This document shows, one piece after another, positions 59,178-64,000 of a stretch of DNA of 64,000 nt. Source of the stretch: Aphodoplasma sp045541115 (GTDB lineage Bacteria > Bacillota > Clostridia > UBA1381 > UMGS1253). The stretch lies in the NCBI GenBank assembly GCA_045541115.1, contig JAZQIM010000012.1, positions 1-64,000 on the forward strand, given 5' to 3'. The position numbers were made by a program, and so were the translations under genes. The stretch's first letter is position 1; each line of letters begins with the position of its first letter. The notes beneath the pieces are model-generated. The model ran no database searches and was not told the origin of the DNA. It saw nothing but the letters and a program-made list of their open reading frames with translations.

Positions 59178-60122
59178 GTGAAATACAGCTATAAAATAAT
59201 TGATGCACACTGTGATACGATAGCCGAGATGTATCGCTACGGCGAGCTTAAGAAAAACAATATGCATCTTGACATAGAAAGAATGATGCTTTATAAAAAT
59301 TATCTGCAGCTTTTTGCCGTATGGACGGATTCATCGCTTGGTGCCATAAAACAAAAAAAGCGTTGCTTTGAAATTATAAAAAGGTTTCACAAGCAGCTTG
59401 AAATAAACAATGAAAGCATTATGCATATAAAAAATGCAGACGATATAAAAAAATCATGGTCATCGGGTAAAATCGGCGCAATCCTTGGAGTTGAAGGTGC
59501 AGACTTCGTTAAAGAACTTTGCGACATTGACGAGTTATATGAAAATGGCGTGCGCGCTGTAACGCTTACATGGAACGCATCAAATAAGATTGCGAGTGGT
59601 GTAGGCGATGAAAGTGCAGATTTTGGGCTTACAGCCTTTGGAGAAAAGGTGGTAAAAAGGCTAAACGAACTTGGAATGATTATTGATGTTTCACATATTT
59701 CAAAAAGAGCTTTCTGGGACGTGATTTCGCTTACGAAAGTGCCGATTAGTGCGACACATTCAAATTCAGCATCGATATGCAATCACATACGAAACTTAAG
59801 CGACGAGCAGTTTTTAGCTCTTATAAAAAATGGCGGTGTAGCCGGGATAAATTATTATCCGCAGTTTATAAATAAAACAAATGACGCGACAGTAGATGAT
59901 ATAATAAAGCATATAGAGCACTTTTGCTCGCTCGGCGGTGAAAACAATATAGGCCTTGGTGGCGACTTTGACGGAATTGAAGTGACACCGTGCGATTTAA
60001 GGGGAGTAGAAGAAGTGCACAGGCTTCTTGACCGATTGCTTTCGCTTAATTACAGTGAAGATGTTGTCGAAAAAATCGCGTATAGAAATTTTTACAACCT
60101 GCTTGAAAAAGTTTTAAAGTAG
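59178..60122 (+). CDS. Membrane dipeptidase family (M19) protein
   Basis: This 314-residue zinc dipeptidase hydrolyses dipeptides, probably with D-residues at the C-terminal position. It shows the zinc histidines in IDAHCDT, the bridging glutamate in GVEGADFV, SHISKRAFW, ATHSNSASICNHIRNLSD and GLGGDFDGIE. No signal peptide is seen, so it is cytoplasmic here. The start is GTG 59178, 8 bases after GAGGAG; GTG 59169 overlaps that site. Last gene of the Fe-S protein-rnhB-yraN-dipeptidase operon. Confidence 0.92.
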   Translation: MKYSYKIIDAHCDTIAEMYRYGELKKNNMHLDIERMMLYKNYLQLFAVWTDSSLGAIKQKKRCFEIIKRFHKQLEINNESIMHIKNADDIKKSWSSGKIGAILGVEGADFVKELCDIDELYENGVRAVTLTWNASNKIASGVGDESADFGLTAFGEKVVKRLNELGMIIDVSHISKRAFWDVISLTKVPISATHSNSASICNHIRNLSDEQFLALIKNGGVAGINYYPQFINKTNDATVDDIIKHIEHFCSLGGENNIGLGGDFDGIEVTPCDLRGVEEVHRLLDRLLSLNYSEDVVEKIAYRNFYNLLEKVLK

Positions 60123-60174
60123 TATGAAACAAAACAGGTAAAAATTACGTCTAAAGTGTTAAGAGGTGATACAT

Positions 60175-61479
60175 ATGAAAAAAGCAATATCAATTATACT
60201 ATTATCAGTTATGATGGTATGCACTATGATAAATCCGTATGCCATGGCATTTACAGATATTGGCGATGAGTATAATTGGGCAAAGGAATCGATTGAAAGC
60301 TTTAGCGAAAAAAAGATTATAGAGGGTAGAGGCGATGGCACGTTTGATCCTGATATGAGCGTGACACGCGCCGAATTTGCAAAGATGCTTGCCCTCTCAT
60401 TCGAACTTGACAGTAAAAAAGAAATTTCATATTCAGATGTTTTAAGCACAGCGTGGGAGCATAAATATATTTCGATGGCTGACGAGCATACAATTCCTTC
60501 AAATATTCTTGATACTAATGTATCAGAAGATAAGTATCTTCCCGGCAAAAACGCATCAAGACAGGAAATTGCCGCAGCGATTGTGAAAGCTATCGGCATA
60601 GTAACGCTTGATGAATATGACTATTTAGAAAGCAATTTTAGTGATAGCAGCAGGGTAAACGAAAAAATTTACGATCTTGTAAACCAGGCGGCGAAAATGG
60701 GACTTATAAAGGGATATGAGGATAATACGCTGCGCCCATCTGACGATGTAACGCGTGCAGAGGCAGTTGTGCTTTTAGACCGCGCTGTAAAATATGCACA
60801 GGCACAAAAAGAAGATATCCGGGACGAAACGCCCGCTGTTTTGGACATGCCAAAGCAATATGATGACGTTGTAACAGTAGTTGATGTAGTGCAGTCGGTA
60901 GTCGACGGCGAGAGTGGTTATCTTCTGTATTATGCTTTTGGTGGCGTATGCTATGATCAGCCGTTAGAAGTGTCGGGCGATGCTGTTGTGGGCGGCTTGC
61001 GAGCGAATGTTTTAGATATATCAAAGGGAGATTTAGTTCTTTTTAGCTATAATAACCGTAACAAAGTAAATGCAGTAAGGGTGCTTTTTATACCCGGCGC
61101 AAACGAACCGTCGCAGACACAAGAGCTTTATGAGATAATAAATCTGCCGCAAAATATGAATTGGGGTTTTTATGATTCTAATACAAACACACAAATCTAT
61201 TTTGGGAAGATAAGCGCATTAAAGACAAAAGATAACGGAGTAGTGCTTACGCTTTCGCACAAGACAGATACCGACCAGACGCTGCTTTTGCCGCATGAAG
61301 ATGTGCGTGTATCGCTGTACAAGCCGTATGAAAATTCAAGCAAGAATAGCTTTAAAAATATCGATGTGCAGGATATAAAGTACGATAAAAACAGTGACGA
61401 TGCGTATGCGTTTGTGAAGGTAAGAAAAGAAAAGGTTACTGATGTTATCGTTATAGATTACAATAAGCAGTACAGATAA
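60175..61479 (+). CDS. Surface protein with three S-layer homology domains
   Basis: This 434-residue exported protein has a signal peptide (AISIILLSVMMVCTMINP, cleavage near AMA) and three SLH domains: about 24-75 (FTDIGDE, IEGRGDGTFDPDMSVTRAEF), 85-140 and 150-208 (GLIKGYEDNTLRPSDDVTRAE). SLH domains bind pyruvylated secondary wall polymers and fix proteins to the cell wall. The C-terminal half is beta-rich and unrecognised. The start is ATG 60175 with AAGAGGTGAT upstream. It is a single gene. Confidence 0.9.
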   Translation: MKKAISIILLSVMMVCTMINPYAMAFTDIGDEYNWAKESIESFSEKKIIEGRGDGTFDPDMSVTRAEFAKMLALSFELDSKKEISYSDVLSTAWEHKYISMADEHTIPSNILDTNVSEDKYLPGKNASRQEIAAAIVKAIGIVTLDEYDYLESNFSDSSRVNEKIYDLVNQAAKMGLIKGYEDNTLRPSDDVTRAEAVVLLDRAVKYAQAQKEDIRDETPAVLDMPKQYDDVVTVVDVVQSVVDGESGYLLYYAFGGVCYDQPLEVSGDAVVGGLRANVLDISKGDLVLFSYNNRNKVNAVRVLFIPGANEPSQTQELYEIINLPQNMNWGFYDSNTNTQIYFGKISALKTKDNGVVLTLSHKTDTDQTLLLPHEDVRVSLYKPYENSSKNSFKNIDVQDIKYDKNSDDAYAFVKVRKEKVTDVIVIDYNKQYR

Positions 61480-61480
61480 T

Positions 61481-61512
61481 AAAAAAGGTGTGACTTCTAG
61501 TCACACCTTTTA
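61481..61512. terminator. Bidirectional terminator between SLH gene and prfA
   Basis: AAAAGGTGTGACT and AGTCACACCTTTT form a 13-bp perfect stem with a 3-base loop. Confidence 0.92.
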
Positions 61513-61523
61513 ATATGCAATTT

Positions 61524-62597
61524 TTACTCCTGCGCGTTTGCCTTGAGCTTTTCGCTTTGGTCAGCAGTATTTAGCGCGTTTATAATTTCGTCCAAATCAC
61601 CGTTTAAAACGGCTTCGAGTCTGTGCAAGGTAAGACCAATGCGATGGTCTGTCACACGACCCTGCGGGAAATTATACGTTCTTATTCTTTCGCTTCGATC
61701 GCCTGTACCGACCTGACTTTTTCTGTTCTGGGCAATTTCGTCATGCTGCTGCGAACTTATAAGCTCATACAAACGTGAGCGCAGAATTTTCATCGCCTTA
61801 TCTTTGTTTTTATGCTGCGACTTTTCGTCCTGACACGATACGACAAGCCCTGTCGGTATGTGCGTAATTCTTACGGCAGAGTCGGTAGTGTTTACACACT
61901 GACCGCCAGGTCCACCTGCACGGAATACATCTATTCTTAAATCGTTTTGATTTATCTCGACTTCAACTTCTTCAACTTCGGGCAAAACGGCAACTGTAAC
62001 GGTAGATGTGTGTATGCGGCCGCTCGATTCAGTTGAAGGAACTCTTTGTACACGGTGAACTCCGCTTTCGAATTTCAAGCGGCTGTATGCGCCTTGGCCC
62101 ATAATCATAAACGATACTTCCTTGTAACCACCGATGTCTGTTTCGTTTGAGTTCATTATATCGATTTTCCAGTTATTTGCCTCGGCATACATGCTGTACA
62201 TGCGCATCAGATTTGCAGCAAAGAGAGCCGCTTCATCTCCGCCTGCACCACCACGGATTTCGATGATAACGTTTTTGTCATCGTTAGGGTCTTTAGGTAA
62301 AAGTAAAATAGTAAGCTCATTTTTGCAGCGTTCGATGTCTTCTTGCGCCTGGCTAAGCTCTGCACGAAGCATCTGCTCAAAGTCCTTGTCATTATCTTCT
62401 TTAAGCATTTCTTCGGCTTCTTCGATAGTTTCAACTGCTTTTTTATATTCGCGGTATTTATCAACTATCGGTGTTATGTCGGAGTGTTCTTTGCAAAGCT
62501 TTGTCCATAAAGCATTATCGCTTATAACGTTCGGATCACTGATTTTTTGGCTGAGCTCATCATATCTTTCTTCGATAAAAGCAAGTTTGTCAAACAT
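61524..62597 (-). CDS. prfA: Peptide chain release factor 1
   Basis: RF1 terminates translation at UAA and UAG. The 357-residue protein has the codon-recognition tripeptide Pro-x-Thr as PST in HRVQRVPSTESSGRIHTS and the hydrolysis motif GGQ in GGPGGQCVN. Its PxT (not SPF) motif separates it from RF2. The start is ATG 62597 after AGAAAGGAA; the upstream in-frame start at 62618 precedes that site. It lies downstream of alr on the same strand; prmC is not adjacent. Confidence 0.97.
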   Translation of the reverse strand: MFDKLAFIEERYDELSQKISDPNVISDNALWTKLCKEHSDITPIVDKYREYKKAVETIEEAEEMLKEDNDKDFEQMLRAELSQAQEDIERCKNELTILLLPKDPNDDKNVIIEIRGGAGGDEAALFAANLMRMYSMYAEANNWKIDIMNSNETDIGGYKEVSFMIMGQGAYSRLKFESGVHRVQRVPSTESSGRIHTSTVTVAVLPEVEEVEVEINQNDLRIDVFRAGGPGGQCVNTTDSAVRITHIPTGLVVSCQDEKSQHKNKDKAMKILRSRLYELISSQQHDEIAQNRKSQVGTGDRSERIRTYNFPQGRVTDHRIGLTLHRLEAVLNGDLDEIINALNTADQSEKLKANAQE

Positions 62598-62633
62598 TAA
62601 AATTTCCTTTCTGCGCACGCTATGCAGCGCGCC

Positions 62634-63731
62634 TTATATATATTCGCGCTCTATCGCACTATCAATAAAAATAGGGTTACATTCAAGATATACACTGTCA
62701 CCTACATTTGCATCGACGTCTGTTATATCGGCAATAATATTAAACATACTTATGCGACCGAGCAAACGGCATTTTTTATCGTTTATCGTGACATAGATGC
62801 TGCGTGAACCGAAAAACGAACGTAAATCTGCATAAACGTAACGAAGGATGTCTTTGAATCTGAATGTATCGTTAGTTTTTATTACGCCGAAACCGTCTTT
62901 ATAGCCGACGGGTATTACTGCAATTTTCGTGTCACGCTTCGTCTTATAAGTATTTGCATATCCTATGTTATGACCTTTTGGAAGTGTTTTGATTTCACAA
63001 ATACAGCTTTCAAGAATAGCAATTCTGTTTAAGCCAAGCGTATCTTTTACGCATAATCGTCCAAGGAAAGCAGAACCTACGCGGACGGCATTTAAATACA
63101 TATAATCAAAGCGAATAAAGGCACTCGAATTACATATATGTTTTATTTTAAATGAATATCCATTCTTTTCTAAATAAGATACTGTATCATTGAAAAGAGA
63201 AAACTGCGTCTGCGAATTTTTCTCATCGCCAAAGGCGTCGGATAAGTGTGAAAATATTCCTTCGATATCAACACATGTAAGCTGCGAAAGAACATCTTTG
63301 ATTTTTTCTTTTTCGCTTGCTAAAAAGCCGAAACGACCAAAACCTGTGTCAAGACACACGTGCGCACGTGCGCGTGTATTTTGCTGCTCGGCTGCAAGAT
63401 TTAATATAATCGCTGATTCCTCGCTACCAACGGCACAAACAATGCCGAGTGATACTGCCTGCGATGCATCCGATAAGTCACAAATGGGCGAGAGAAGTAT
63501 AATCTGCGCCTCGATGCCGCCGTCACGAAGCTGCTTTGCTTCACAAAACTCGCTTACCGCAAGAGTGTTAACACCGTTTTGCAAAAGGAGTTTTGCAAAT
63601 TCGCAAATGCCAAGACCATATCCGTTGCCTTTAAGCATCGCGATTACATCAGCGCCGCCAAGACGAGCTTTCTCGGTGATTTTTTTAATGTTCTGTACCA
63701 GAAGATTCTTCTGCACAAGTAGCTTTTTCAT
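62634..63731 (-). CDS. alr: Alanine racemase
   Basis: It is a PLP enzyme making D-alanine for peptidoglycan. The 365-residue protein has the PLP lysine Lys34 in VIAMLKGNGYGLG, HVCLDTGFGRFGF, the second catalytic tyrosine in NIGYANTYKT and VIPVGYKDGF. The N-terminus is tight against the barrel, with no extension. Start is uncertain: ATG 63731 is chosen; GTG 63743, nearer the AAGGTG site, is possible. It overlaps the upstream FemAB-type gene by 47 bases, so the two wall genes are coupled. A different amino acid racemase of the fold-type III family is possible but less likely. Confidence 0.88.
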   Translation of the reverse strand: MKKLLVQKNLLVQNIKKITEKARLGGADVIAMLKGNGYGLGICEFAKLLLQNGVNTLAVSEFCEAKQLRDGGIEAQIILLSPICDLSDASQAVSLGIVCAVGSEESAIILNLAAEQQNTRARAHVCLDTGFGRFGFLASEKEKIKDVLSQLTCVDIEGIFSHLSDAFGDEKNSQTQFSLFNDTVSYLEKNGYSFKIKHICNSSAFIRFDYMYLNAVRVGSAFLGRLCVKDTLGLNRIAILESCICEIKTLPKGHNIGYANTYKTKRDTKIAVIPVGYKDGFGVIKTNDTFRFKDILRYVYADLRSFFGSRSIYVTINDKKCRLLGRISMFNIIADITDVDANVGDSVYLECNPIFIDSAIEREYI

Positions 63732-63999
63732 TTGCAGTTTCACGCACCTTATCGGGAAGTAAATCCTTATTTTTTCTGAGGAAAAGTCTTCTGCGAAGCT
63801 CACGATATGCGCGCTCGCCTTTTTCTATAAAGAAGTACATAAACGGTTTGAAGACATAGTCGAGTGCGCCGACAAATTCAACGAAATCGCCTGTAAAGCC
63901 TTTTTTGAAACGATAAAGTCCGTAGAGCGGTTGACCTTTGTTAAGATCGCCCGATACGCCGCGAAAATCATATATATCACAATTGTTTTCGACAGCCCA
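63685..63999 (-). CDS. FemAB/MurM-type peptidoglycan bridge aminoacyltransferase (partial, C-terminal end)
   Basis: Only the last 104 residues are in the window; the gene continues past base 64000. The segment YDFRGVSGDLNKG, then YGLYRFKKGFTGDFVEFVG and a C-terminal basic helix is characteristic of the FemAB/MurMN family, which add amino acids to the lipid II side chain from aminoacyl-tRNA. Its stop lies inside the start region of alr (47-base overlap). The pairing with alanine racemase fits a cell-wall operon. Confidence 0.85.
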   Translation of the reverse strand, partial: WAVENNCDIYDFRGVSGDLNKGQPLYGLYRFKKGFTGDFVEFVGALDYVFKPFMYFFIEKGERAYRELRRRLFLRKNKDLLPDKVRETANEKATCAEESSGTEH

Positions 64000-64000
64000 T

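Overview
The window reads as the chromosome of an AT-rich, endospore-forming, probably anaerobic member of the Clostridia (Firmicutes). The main evidence is a set of sporulation genes (spoIIP, spoIIM, spoIIAA-spoIIAB-sigF, spoIVFB, spoVAC), clostridial small families (DUF1540, DUF4364, DUF1015, DUF378), an NfnAB electron-bifurcating transhydrogenase pair and a D-lactate dehydrogenase. Strong AGGAGG ribosome binding sites and TTGACA/TATAAT promoters fit a low-GC Gram-positive. I cannot name the species.

Layout. 1-2.3 kb: the lysis end of a prophage (amidase, unknown phage protein, holin), beside the 3' end of an initiator tRNA-Met. 2.7-13.9 kb: DUF378 membrane protein, galT-galK, a 2-hydroxyacid dehydrogenase, smc-ftsY and a UPF0182 membrane protein. 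14.1-22.5 kb: spoIIP, an acyl-CoA ligase with its XRE-cupin regulator, comM, proC, spoIIM, xerD and a zinc-ribbon protein. 22.7-29 kb: a glycolipid glycosyltransferase, ispD-ispF and a large secreted heparinase-like lyase. 29.1-34.1 kb: the str operon (L7Ae-like, rpsL, rpsG, fusA, tuf) without rpoBC beside it. 34.2-35.8 kb: spoIIA operon. 36-44 kb: phosphoglucomutase, tRNA-Arg, murA, several small proteins, nfnAB. 44-47 kb: an ABC transporter with a GntR/YtrA-type repressor. 47-53 kb: a phosphoribosyltransferase, rnr, a spoIVF-like pair, DUF1015, spoVAC. 53-64 kb: D-lactate dehydrogenase, a secreted phosphodiester glycosidase, DUF4364, an Fe-S protein-rnhB-yraN-dipeptidase operon, an S-layer-homology protein, prfA, alanine racemase and the end of a FemAB-type gene.

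How it fits together. Much of the sporulation cascade can be read from promoters. The spoIIA operon has Spo0A-box-like and sigma-H-like sites. spoIIP, spoIIM and spoIVF have sigma-E-like sites, all with 14-bp spacers. spoVAC, DUF1540 and one unknown gene have sigma-G-like sites. The most striking case is spoIIM: its sigma-E-like -10 lies inside the 5' arm of a terminator-like hairpin whose 3' arm holds the spoIIM ribosome binding site. Read-through from proC would therefore be terminated or masked, while a sigma-E transcript would carry a free site. Other oddities are a XerD-family recombinase lacking the usual active-site lysine, a peptidase-less SpoIVFA-like partner for SpoIVFB, a degenerate phosphoesterase-like tail on the phosphodiester glycosidase, and two convergent genes sharing a palindromic Leu-stop hexamer. 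No CRISPR array, insertion sequence or classical riboswitch was seen.
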